Assembly: GCA_002706365.1 (NCBI GenBank)
Contig: PALM01000033.1
Span: forward strand, 1 to 37,497
Length of the DNA stretch: 37,497 bases
Direction: 5' to 3'
Source of the DNA: Flavobacteriales bacterium
GTDB taxonomy: Bacteria > Bacteroidota > Bacteroidia > Flavobacteriales_E > Vicingaceae
Shown here piece by piece: positions 31,175-37,497 of the stretch; the first letter of the stretch is position 1, and each line of letters begins with the position of its first letter. Below the pieces are notes generated by a model, which saw only the letters and a list, made by a program, of their open reading frames with translations, was not told where the DNA came from and made no database searches. A program made the position numbers and the translations under genes.

Positions 31175-33940
31175 ATGTCCGTAAAGAGATTAAGTAAAGT
31201 AGCCCGAGAGTTGAACGTTGGTATTAGCACCATAGTGGAATTTTTGGATTCCAAGGGTGTTGAAATTGAGGCTAAGCCAAATACCAAGATCGACCCAGAG
31301 GTATACTCTCTTTTGAGCCAAGAATTCCAATCGGATCAATCGGCTAAAGAGGAGTCTAAACACGTTAGCATGCCAAATACCGAGAGGGAAAGCGTGTCTA
31401 TCGAGAGTCCACCTGAGCCAAAGTCAAATTCTGATGATGATGACAATCTATTGATCAAGAACGTTCCGGCTGGTGCAGAAGCTGCAGAGTCTACTGAAGA
31501 GAAAGTTGAAGAAGAGAAGGTAGAGGAGAAGTCTGAAGATAAAGAAGACGTGTCCTCCGAAGCTTCAGCGAAGGAGGAGCCTGCCAAAGAGGAAGTTGAA
31601 GAAGCAAAAGAAGGCAAGCCAAGAGTTGTAGGAAAGATAGACCTCGACTCAATGAACTTGAAGAGTCGCCCGGATAAGAAATCCAAGGCTGCAAAAGAAG
31701 AGGAAGCTGCCAAAGCTGCTAAGAAAGAAGAACCTAAGGCAAAAGAGGAAGAGAAGAAGAAAGAGGAGCCTAAGAAGGAAGAACCAAAAGCTGCTGAAAA
31801 GGCTAAAGAGCCGGAAAAGAAAGGGCGTGAAGAACACAAAACCGATGTTGAGAAACTAGAAGGTGTAAAAGTTCTAGGAAAGATAGAACTTCCAGTAGAG
31901 AAGAAACCAAAACCGGTAGCTTCTTCATCTGAAGATAAAGAAACGCAAAGACCAAAGCGCAAGCGTAAGCGTATTGCTTCCGACAAGCCACAAAGAGGTA
32001 GAGGAGGTAGACAAAAGAAAGCAGATGATCCTGAACTTACAGATAAGCAGATCCAAGAGCAGATCAAAGAAACACTTGCTCGCTTAACCAGTGGTGGTGG
32101 AAAATCAAAAGGGGCAAAATATAGAAAGCAAAAGAGGGAAGCTGCCAGTGAGCAAGCTCAAAAAGAGCTCGAAGAGGCAGAAGCACAAAAGAGCATTCTT
32201 AAAGTAACTGAATTCGTAACGGCAAATGAATTGGCCGCTATGATGGATGTGAATGTGAATGAGGTTATCTCTGCATGTATGACATTAGGTTTATTTGTGT
32301 CGATCAACCAGAGATTAGATGCTGAAACCCTAACTATAGTTGCCGAAGAATTTGGATATGAGATCGAGTTCATTAAAGCTGATTCTCAGAACGAAGTAAT
32401 AGAGGAAGAAGATGATCCTGATACATTGGAGGATCGTTATCCAATTGTTACCGTAATGGGTCACGTTGACCACGGTAAGACCTCCCTACTTGACTACATC
32501 CGTGAAGCAAACGTAATTGCCGGTGAAGCCGGAGGTATTACACAGCACATTGGAGCTTATAATGTAGAAGGTAAAGACGGAAAACGCATTACTTTCTTGG
32601 ATACACCTGGTCACGAAGCCTTTACCGCTATGCGTGCTCGCGGTGCTCAAGTGACTGATGTGGTTATCGTAGTGATCGCCGCCGACGACAGCGTGATGCC
32701 TCAAACAAAAGAGGCCATCAATCACGCTCAGGCTGCAGGTGTACCAATCGTATTTGCCTTGAACAAGGTCGACCGTCCGAATGCCAATCCGGATAAGATT
32801 AAGGAAGAACTTTCTCAAATGGATATCCTGGTTGAAGATTGGGGTGGTAAATACCAATCCCAAGAAGTTTCTGCCAAGACCGGAGATGGTGTAGATGAGC
32901 TATTGGAGAAAGTATTGCTAGAGGCCGAATTGCTCGACCTAAAAGCGAATCCTAATAAGAATGCTGTAGGTACGGTAATCGAATCAGAGCTTGATAAAGG
33001 TAGAGGATACGTAACCACTCTATTGGTTCAGTCTGGTACCATTAAAATTGGAGATGTGATCCTCGCCGGACCGCATTCAGGTAGAATCAAAGCCATGTAT
33101 AATGAGCGTGGTAATGAGGTTAAAGAAGCCGGTCCTTCAATTCCAGTTTCAGTTCTAGGATTGAGCGGTGCACCTAGTGCAGGTGATCGTTTCAATGTGA
33201 TGGATGATGAGAGGGAAGCGAGAAATATTGCCACGAAGCGTTTACAACTTCAGAGAGAGCAAGGTGCAAGAACGAAGAAGCATATTACACTTGATGAGAT
33301 TGGAAGACGTATCGCCATTGGCGACTTCCAAGAGCTTAATGTAATTGTGAAAGGTGATGTGGATGGATCCATTGAAGCACTTTCAGATTCACTCTTGAAA
33401 CTATCTACTGAGCAAATTCAGGTGAATATCATTCACAAGTCGGTTGGACAGATCACAGAGTCAGATATTATGCTTGCAGCAGCTTCTGATGCGATCGTGA
33501 TTGGGTTCCAGGTTAGACCTTCAGTAAGTGCGAGAAAGATCGCAGAAAATGAAGAGATCGACATCAGACTATACTCTATCATCTACGATGCAATTGAAGA
33601 ATTGAAATCTGCGATGGAAGGTATGTTGAAGCCTAAGGTTGAAGAAGAAGTTACTGCATCTATAGAGATCAGAGAGACCTTCAAGATCTCTAAGGTTGGA
33701 ACCATTGCCGGTTGTATGGTATTGGAAGGAAAAGTGAACCGAAACGACAAAGTGAGAGTGATTCGCGATGGAGTTGTGGTATTCACAGGAGAGTTAGGAT
33801 CTCTGAAACGCTTCAAAGACGATGTGAAAGAAGTAGCGAAAGGTTACGAATGTGGATTGAACATCGAGAACTACAATGATATCAAAGTAGGCGATATCGT
33901 TGAGTCTTACAAAGAGGTTGAGGTAAAGCAGAAGCTGTAA
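31175..33940 (+). CDS. infB: Translation initiation factor IF-2
   Basis: The 921-residue GTPase delivers initiator fMet-tRNA to the ribosome. The N-terminus has the small IF2N domain ([20 protein letters not shown]). A very long lysine/glutamate-rich linker follows (about residues 60-300), then a second IF2N-type helix domain ([15 protein letters not shown]). The G domain has the G1 loop GHVDHGKT (429-436), G3 DTPGH, G4 NKVD and G5 SAK. Domains II, III and the fMet-tRNA-binding C-domain follow, ending in [17 protein letters not shown]. The order rimP-nusA-infB is conserved across bacteria. A strong terminator ends the unit 20 bases downstream. Confidence 0.97.
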   Translation: MSVKRLSKVARELNVGISTIVEFLDSKGVEIEAKPNTKIDPEVYSLLSQEFQSDQSAKEESKHVSMPNTERESVSIESPPEPKSNSDDDDNLLIKNVPAGAEAAESTEEKVEEEKVEEKSEDKEDVSSEASAKEEPAKEEVEEAKEGKPRVVGKIDLDSMNLKSRPDKKSKAAKEEEAAKAAKKEEPKAKEEEKKKEEPKKEEPKAAEKAKEPEKKGREEHKTDVEKLEGVKVLGKIELPVEKKPKPVASSSEDKETQRPKRKRKRIASDKPQRGRGGRQKKADDPELTDKQIQEQIKETLARLTSGGGKSKGAKYRKQKREAASEQAQKELEEAEAQKSILKVTEFVTANELAAMMDVNVNEVISACMTLGLFVSINQRLDAETLTIVAEEFGYEIEFIKADSQNEVIEEEDDPDTLEDRYPIVTVMGHVDHGKTSLLDYIREANVIAGEAGGITQHIGAYNVEGKDGKRITFLDTPGHEAFTAMRARGAQVTDVVIVVIAADDSVMPQTKEAINHAQAAGVPIVFALNKVDRPNANPDKIKEELSQMDILVEDWGGKYQSQEVSAKTGDGVDELLEKVLLEAELLDLKANPNKNAVGTVIESELDKGRGYVTTLLVQSGTIKIGDVILAGPHSGRIKAMYNERGNEVKEAGPSIPVSVLGLSGAPSAGDRFNVMDDEREARNIATKRLQLQREQGARTKKHITLDEIGRRIAIGDFQELNVIVKGDVDGSIEALSDSLLKLSTEQIQVNIIHKSVGQITESDIMLAAASDAIVIGFQVRPSVSARKIAENEEIDIRLYSIIYDAIEELKSAMEGMLKPKVEEEVTASIEIRETFKISKVGTIAGCMVLEGKVNRNDKVRVIRDGVVVFTGELGSLKRFKDDVKEVAKGYECGLNIENYNDIKVGDIVESYKEVEVKQKL

Positions 33941-33960
33941 CTCCCAGTATAGATAAATTG

Positions 33961-33989
33961 AAAAGGCGAGCATTGCTCGCCTTTTTTTT
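33961..33989 (+). terminator. Rho-independent terminator after infB
   Basis: GGCGAGC (33965-33971) pairs with GCTCGCC (33975-33981) around a three-base loop, with AAAA before and eight T after. It closes the rimP-nusA-infB operon. Confidence 0.95.
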
Positions 33990-34013
33990 GCTGCGAACCA
34001 TCCTTAGATCGAT

Positions 34014-34044
34014 TTGCAATCTGCCCAAATTTAGAATATGTTTA
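34014..34044 (+). promoter_or_regulatory. Putative promoter of the small barrel protein gene
   Basis: TTG at 34014-34016, a 20-base spacer and TATGTTTA at 34037-34044 fit the Bacteroidota promoter with one mismatch in the -7 element. The start codon is 36 bases downstream. Confidence 0.55.
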
Positions 34045-34080
34045 TCTTGAGATATTATTAACCATTAACTACTTCGTATT

Positions 34081-34635
34081 ATGAAAAAGGTACTCTCAAC
34101 TCTTTGTATAGCCTTACTGCTCATAAGTAACTTGAGTGCACAGGAAGAAGGTCAGCTCAATGTTAGTGCTGGTCTTGCCCTTGGAAGCGAATCCGGCATC
34201 AATGATGATGGAGAAAATGCTTTGGGATTTGGAGTAAATCTAGGCGCAGAATACTTCATTACAGAAATTATCAGCTTTGCTCCAAGCTATACTTACTTTT
34301 TTAAGGATAAGGTCGATGAGTCCGGTTTTTCGGCTAGCATCAGGCTATCTGCATTGAATTTCGATGGCCGTTATTATTTTTTTACAGAAGATGTTAGTAT
34401 ATACGGATTGCTCGGCGGTTCCCTCTTATTTGGAAAATTTGAATCGGAGATTGATCTGTTTGGCGTGCGACAAAGAGTAAAGGATACCGACTCTGAATTC
34501 GGTATCAATATTGGAGCAGGCTTGGTATTTCCTCTAGAGGATAGTTTCAGTCTGGGTGGTCAAGTGAAATATCAGACTGCCGGAGATGGGCAGCTGGTGT
34601 TCAATGCTTCCTTGATCTATAGGATCGATTATTAG
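34081..34635 (+). CDS. Small outer-membrane beta-barrel protein
   Basis: The 184-residue exported protein has a signal peptide (VLSTLCIALLLISNLSAQ). About eight amphipathic strands follow, ending with LIYRIDY, where the terminal aromatic residue is typical of outer-membrane barrels. It fits the OmpX/OmpA-barrel-like (PF13505-type) group common in Bacteroidota. No enzymatic or binding motif is visible, and no peptidoglycan-binding domain follows. It is monocistronic, with its own promoter after the infB terminator. Confidence 0.75.
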   Translation: MKKVLSTLCIALLLISNLSAQEEGQLNVSAGLALGSESGINDDGENALGFGVNLGAEYFITEIISFAPSYTYFFKDKVDESGFSASIRLSALNFDGRYYFFTEDVSIYGLLGGSLLFGKFESEIDLFGVRQRVKDTDSEFGINIGAGLVFPLEDSFSLGGQVKYQTAGDGQLVFNASLIYRIDY

Positions 34636-34706
34636 AAGCCAGCGCTTTAGATAGCTTTGGTCTCAATCAAGAAGAAGACGAGGACGGTTTTTTCTGCATG
34701 ATACAT

Positions 34707-34734
34707 AGTCTAGGCTCTAGGTTCTAGGCTCTAG
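34707..34734 (-). repeat. CTAGAVY heptamer array, third copy (minus orientation)
   Basis: Four tandem 7-bp units all fit CTAGAVY when read on the minus strand. The last is CTAGACT, as in the two arrays around the four-helix-bundle gene; the following base here is A, not G. The array lies 72 bases after the barrel gene's stop and 40 bases before a 100-bp palindromic region beside tRNA-Leu. No partner array or four-helix-bundle gene is present. Confidence 0.88.
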
Positions 34735-34773
34735 ACTCTTAAAAAAGCTCTCGCCGGTTTTGGTCGAGGTCAT

Positions 34774-34873
34774 AACAAAAACACGAAGCTGTCGCTTCTG
34801 TGCCACTCTTTCGTAAACAAAAATGAGCAAGCTCTTTTTGCTTACTCATTCGTGTCACTCTCGTGTTTTTGTT
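34774..34873. repeat. 100-bp region bounded by a 13-bp perfect inverted repeat, beside tRNA-Leu
   Basis: The 13-base arms AACAAAAACACGA (34774-34786) and TCGTGTTTTTGTT (34861-34873) are perfect complements. Inside lie a hairpin around 34782-34800 (GAAGC with GCTTC, loop TGTC) and the stem 34824-34848. The right arm ends six bases from the tRNA 3' end. The stretch 34636-34879 has no credible gene. Part of it works as the tRNA terminator; the outer repeat is unexplained. Confidence 0.7.
34818..34848 (-). terminator. Intrinsic terminator of tRNA-Leu
   Basis: On the minus strand TGAGTAAGC (complement of 34840-34848) pairs with GCTTGCTCA (complement of 34824-34832) with one mismatch. It is followed directly by TTTTTG. 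It lies about 30 bases after the tRNA 3' end, as expected for tRNA transcription termination. Confidence 0.75.
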
Positions 34874-34879
34874 TTCTAG

Positions 34880-34961
34880 TACCCAGGGCCGGAGTCGAAC
34901 CGGCACGCCCGAAGGCATTGGTGTTTGAGACCAACGCGTCTACCAATTCCGCCACCTGGGC
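34880..34961 (-). tRNA. tRNA-Leu (anticodon CAA)
   Basis: The minus strand folds into a class II tRNA. The acceptor stem begins GCCCAGG and pairs with CCTGGGT (one G-U at the end). The D-arm contains TTGGTAGA. The anticodon stem TTGGT/ACCAA has the loop CTCAAAC, giving anticodon CAA. The long variable arm has a TTCG loop, and the T-arm GCCGG/CCGGC holds TTCGACT. The discriminator is A. CCA is not encoded and must be added after transcription. It reads UUG leucine codons. Confidence 0.96.
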
Positions 34962-35057
34962 ATTAGGTTTTGTTGAAATTGGACAGCGAAATTATTCAAT
35001 ACTTTTGAATCTGGGAAGATATTCGCATTTTTTCCAACATTTAGTTGTGAATTTATC

Positions 35058-35088
35058 TTGTGATGCTTCTATTTAATTAATAAATTTG
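35058..35088 (+). promoter_or_regulatory. Strong Bacteroidota promoter of prs
   Basis: TTG at 35058-35060, a 20-base spacer and a perfect TAAATTTG at 35081-35088 match the consensus fully. The prs start codon lies 27 bases downstream, preceded by a purine-rich GAAGG. Confidence 0.75.
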
Positions 35089-35115
35089 CACCCCTTTTAA
35101 AAGAAGTTCCGAAGG

Positions 35116-36048
35116 ATGACCAACGAAGTCAAAATATTTTCCGGCTCAAGTAACACAGCTTTAGCTGAAAGTATTGCCAAACATTTTGGAATTCCATTAG
35201 GGAAGAGTTCTTTAAGTAGATTTTCAGATGGAGAGTTTCAACCTTCATTTGAAGAGTCAGTTCGAGGATGTGATGTATTCATCATTCAATCGACTTTCCC
35301 ACCTACCGATAACTTATTTGAGTTATTGTTGATGGTGGATGCAGCAAAGCGGGCTTCAGCCAAAAGAATTGTCGCTGTGCTTCCGTATTTCGGATTTGCG
35401 CGTCAAGATCGTAAAGATCAACCAAGGGTGCCAATTGGATCAAAATTGGTTGCCAATATGCTCACAGCTGCGGGTGTTAGTCGTGTAATGACAATGGATC
35501 TTCACGCAGATCAGATTCAAGGTTTCTTCGAAGTGCCTGTTGATCACCTTTATGGTTCAGCGGTATTTTCTGAAGCGATCAGAGAATTGAATTTGCCAAA
35601 CTTGATCATGGCATCGCCAGATATGGGTGGTTCGAAAAGAGCCTATGCATATGCCAAGCACTTAGAAACAGATGTAGTTGTCTGTTATAAGCAGAGAAAG
35701 AAAGCCAATAAGGTAGACAAGATGTTCCTAATTGGTGATGTAGAAGGGAAAGATGTGCTTTTGGTTGATGATATGATCGATACGGCTGGAACGCTTACCA
35801 AAGCTGCTGATATTATGGCAGAAAAAGGTGCAAGTTCTGTAAGAGCGATCTGTACACATCCAATTCTATCTGGGGAAGCCTATGAGAGAATTGAAAACTC
35901 AAAACTGACTGAACTATTGGTTACCGATACAATTCCTCTAAAGAGGCAATCGGATAAGATCAGAGTCGTTTCAGTGGCGGAATTATTCGCCAAAGTGATC
36001 TATAAGGTTCACAATTACGAGTCGATCAGTTCCTACTTTATTTTTTAG
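35116..36048 (+). CDS. prs: Ribose-phosphate pyrophosphokinase (PRPP synthetase)
   Basis: The 310-residue enzyme makes phosphoribosyl pyrophosphate from ribose 5-phosphate and ATP, the precursor of purines, pyrimidines, histidine and NAD. Class I family motifs are present: FSDGEFQPSFEESVRG, the FGFARQDRKDQPR flexible loop with its ATP-binding residues, TMDLHADQIQGFF, and the PRPP-binding loop V-D218-D219-M-I-D222-T-A-G-T. It ends with ISSYFIF, as usual. It is cytoplasmic. It heads an operon with rplY (40 bases on) and pth, a widespread gene order. Confidence 0.97.
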   Translation: MTNEVKIFSGSSNTALAESIAKHFGIPLGKSSLSRFSDGEFQPSFEESVRGCDVFIIQSTFPPTDNLFELLLMVDAAKRASAKRIVAVLPYFGFARQDRKDQPRVPIGSKLVANMLTAAGVSRVMTMDLHADQIQGFFEVPVDHLYGSAVFSEAIRELNLPNLIMASPDMGGSKRAYAYAKHLETDVVVCYKQRKKANKVDKMFLIGDVEGKDVLLVDDMIDTAGTLTKAADIMAEKGASSVRAICTHPILSGEAYERIENSKLTELLVTDTIPLKRQSDKIRVVSVAELFAKVIYKVHNYESISSYFIF

Positions 36049-36088
36049 AATAGAAAAACGAAAACGCAAACAATTAATATAACAAGCA

Positions 36089-36760
36089 ATGAAGTCTGTT
36101 GAAATCAAAGCTTCTTTAAGAGAAGATGCCGGGAGTAAGAGTCAGCTGAATGCCCTTCGCAAGGAAGGTCAGATCCCAGCTGTGATCTACGGTGGGAAGG
36201 AAAATGTGAATTTCAGTGTAGATGAAGGTGAATTTACTAAGATCATCAACACCCCAGATATTCACCTTGTGGATCTGAACTTTGGCAAGAGTTCTACCAA
36301 AGCTGTAATCCGTGAGGTTCAATTTCATCCTGTAACCGATGATCCTATCCATATCGATTTTATGGAAGTATTCGATGACAAGCCAATCATCATTGGTGTA
36401 CCTGTGAAATTCGTAGGTAAGTCTATCGGTGTATTGAACGGTGGTAAGCGTAGAGAGAAGCTTCGTAAGCTTGTGATCAAAGCACTTCCCAAAGATGTTC
36501 CTTCAGAGATCGAAGTGGATATTTCGAACTTGAGAATCGGACACGGAATCAAAGTGGAAGAAATTGAACTTGAGAACGCTGAGTTCATGGATCACCCTAA
36601 AGCAGTAGTTGTAGCAGTTAAAACGGCTAGAGCAGCTATTGAAGAGATCATCGATGAAGATGAAGAAGGTGAAGAAGGAGAAGAGGGTGCTGAAGGCGAA
36701 GGCGGAGAAGCTACTGCTGAAGGTGCTACTGAGGAGAAGACCGAAGCTGCAGCAGAATAA
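36089..36760 (+). CDS. rplY: 50S ribosomal protein L25/CTC family (bL25)
   Basis: The 223-residue product is the long CTC-type bL25, which binds 5S rRNA. The L25 beta-barrel spans about residues 1-95 (ASLREDAGSKS, then RKEGQIPAVIYGG and FHPVTDDPIHIDFMEV). The second CTC beta domain extends to about 185 (GVPVKFVGKSIGVLNGGK, then VEEIELENAEFMDHP). The tail is strongly acidic with Glu, Gly and Ala (EEGEEGEEGAEGEGG), as seen in Bacteroidota homologs. It sits between prs and pth with gaps of 40 and 27 bases, indicating one transcript. Confidence 0.96.
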   Translation: MKSVEIKASLREDAGSKSQLNALRKEGQIPAVIYGGKENVNFSVDEGEFTKIINTPDIHLVDLNFGKSSTKAVIREVQFHPVTDDPIHIDFMEVFDDKPIIIGVPVKFVGKSIGVLNGGKRREKLRKLVIKALPKDVPSEIEVDISNLRIGHGIKVEEIELENAEFMDHPKAVVVAVKTARAAIEEIIDEDEEGEEGEEGAEGEGGEATAEGATEEKTEAAAE

Positions 36761-36787
36761 TTTCACTGAATTTCAGAGCCTGATCGT

Positions 36788-37345
36788 ATGAAGTACCTTA
36801 TCGCCGGACTAGGCAATATCGGAAGTGATTACGAGAACACCAGGCACAATATAGGTTTTGATACACTGGATGAGTTAGCTAATTCATCCAGTGTTTCTTT
36901 TTCTAGTGGTAGGTACGCAGATCAATGCGACCTTAAATTCAAAGGCAGAACACTTGTCCTTATAAAACCTACCACCTACATGAACTTAAGCGGCAAGGCC
37001 GTGCATTATTGGTTGCAAAAAGAGAAGATCCCCCTCGATCGACTCCTTGTGATCACCGATGATTTGGCCCTGCCCTTTGGAACATTAAGACTAAAAGCCA
37101 AAGGCTCCGACGGCGGACATAATGGCTTAAAACACATCCAACAAATTCTAGGCACTACAAATTACGCTCGTCTGCGTTTTGGTATCGGTAGCGACTATCC
37201 TAAAGGTCATCAGGTCGACTATGTACTATCTAAATGGTCTGAAGCTGAAGCTGAAGAATTACCTACCTTGATCAAAAGATCTACCGAGATCGTGAAGTCA
37301 TTTGTAAGCATTGGAGCAGCAAGGACGATGAATGAATTTAATTAA
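36788..37345 (+). CDS. pth: Peptidyl-tRNA hydrolase
   Basis: The 185-residue enzyme frees tRNA from prematurely dropped peptidyl-tRNA. Catalytic residues are in place: Asn10 (LGNIGSDYENT), His20 (RHNIGF), Asn66 (TYMNLSG) and Asp91 (VITDDLALPFG), followed by the GGHNGLKHI motif. Length is normal for the family. It is the last gene of the prs-rplY-pth unit seen here. A 7-bp CCGAT tandem array starts one base after the TAA stop. Confidence 0.97.
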   Translation: MKYLIAGLGNIGSDYENTRHNIGFDTLDELANSSSVSFSSGRYADQCDLKFKGRTLVLIKPTTYMNLSGKAVHYWLQKEKIPLDRLLVITDDLALPFGTLRLKAKGSDGGHNGLKHIQQILGTTNYARLRFGIGSDYPKGHQVDYVLSKWSEAEAEELPTLIKRSTEIVKSFVSIGAARTMNEFN

Positions 37346-37346
37346 T

Positions 37347-37381
37347 GGCCGATTGCCGATAACCGATAACCGATAGCCGGA
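37347..37381 (+). repeat. NNCCGAT heptamer array after pth
   Basis: Four perfect NNCCGAT units and a degenerate fifth run in tandem from one base after the pth stop. The first two units (37347-37360) are identical to a 14-base stretch on the minus strand inside the CESA-like glycosyltransferase gene (18638-18651). There is no strong hairpin or T-run, so it is not a normal terminator. Confidence 0.85.
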
Positions 37382-37497
37382 TTAGGATAATGCTATCGTT
37401 GTGTATTCTAAGACTTTGACATTTGCAAATTAATGTTGAAGATTCACATATGGACTTTGTCTTTTTATTGTTGCGAAGGCTCTGTATACTAGTTTAC
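37382..37497. other. Window edge: possible start of another gene
   Basis: An ATG at 37450 opens a frame that runs to the window end (16 codons, hydrophobic start with FVFLLLRR). This could be an exported or membrane protein, but is too short to judge. Another ATG at 37433 reaches a stop after 19 codons. Nothing else is recognised in this stretch. Confidence 0.2.

Noticed and set aside
31336-32067. 243-codon minus-strand frame inside infB
   Set aside because: A serine/phenylalanine-rich shadow of the lysine/glutamate-rich infB linker, with no sign of a real protein.
34774-34961. Integrated element at tRNA-Leu
   Set aside because: No integrase and no duplicated tRNA end were found. Only an unexplained palindromic region remains.
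34852-35076. Plus-strand reading frame across the tRNA (with VPRAGVEPARPKA)
   Set aside because: This is the well-known false translation of the antisense strand of a tRNA-Leu gene. The tRNA fold is complete.

Overview
The window reads as a chromosomal segment of a Bacteroidota bacterium, most likely from the order Flavobacteriales. The reasons are two secreted proteins with type IX secretion (T9SS) C-terminal sorting domains, a PorV-like barrel, a CarboxypepD_reg/DUF5686 outer-membrane protein, Bacteroidota-type promoters (TTG, about 20 bases, then TAnnTTTG), weak Shine-Dalgarno sequences, and protein sequences of clear flavobacterial type. No transposase, integrase, phage gene or CRISPR array is present. 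The genus cannot be fixed from this sequence.

Layout. Bases 1-1620 hold translation and nucleotide genes (end of tsf, a terminator, pyrH, frr). Bases 1622-2117 hold a four-helix-bundle (S23/IVP-type) gene bounded by two inward-facing arrays of a 7-bp CTAG repeat. Next come a radical SAM/SPASM protein (-) and a divergent DUF5686 outer-membrane protein. Bases 5703-8718 hold a membrane-fused Ntn amidohydrolase-like protein, a truncated reading frame, two unknown membrane proteins and a GNAT acetyltransferase. Bases 8785-11345 encode an MBOAT/AlgJ-type polysaccharide O-acetylation pair, followed by a PorV-like barrel. A TMTC-like GT-C protein with TPRs (-) faces a compact six-gene operon (14889-21565). 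That operon joins a flavin oxidoreductase and a membrane 4Fe-4S protein to three glycosyltransferases and a small membrane protein. Two paralogous T9SS propeller proteins and a glycerophosphodiesterase follow on the minus strand. After them come a MORN-repeat protein, the rimP-nusA-infB operon with a leader hairpin and a terminator, a small beta-barrel protein, tRNA-Leu(CAA) beside a 100-bp palindromic region, and prs-rplY-pth.

How the genes fit together. Most of the accessory content concerns the cell envelope: glycan assembly on a polyprenyl carrier, glycan O-acetylation, outer-membrane barrels and T9SS-secreted proteins. The rest is core gene-expression machinery.

The most unusual signal is a set of dispersed tandem repeats, all with a 7-bp period. 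One family (CTAGAVY) is oriented, and each of its three arrays ends in the unit CTAGACT. Two of them frame the four-helix-bundle gene as terminal inverted repeats. A second family (NNCCGAT) follows pth and also lies in-frame inside a glycosyltransferase gene. A third (CTYCWWR) overlaps the stop codon of the TMTC-like gene. Most arrays sit at or just after stop codons.
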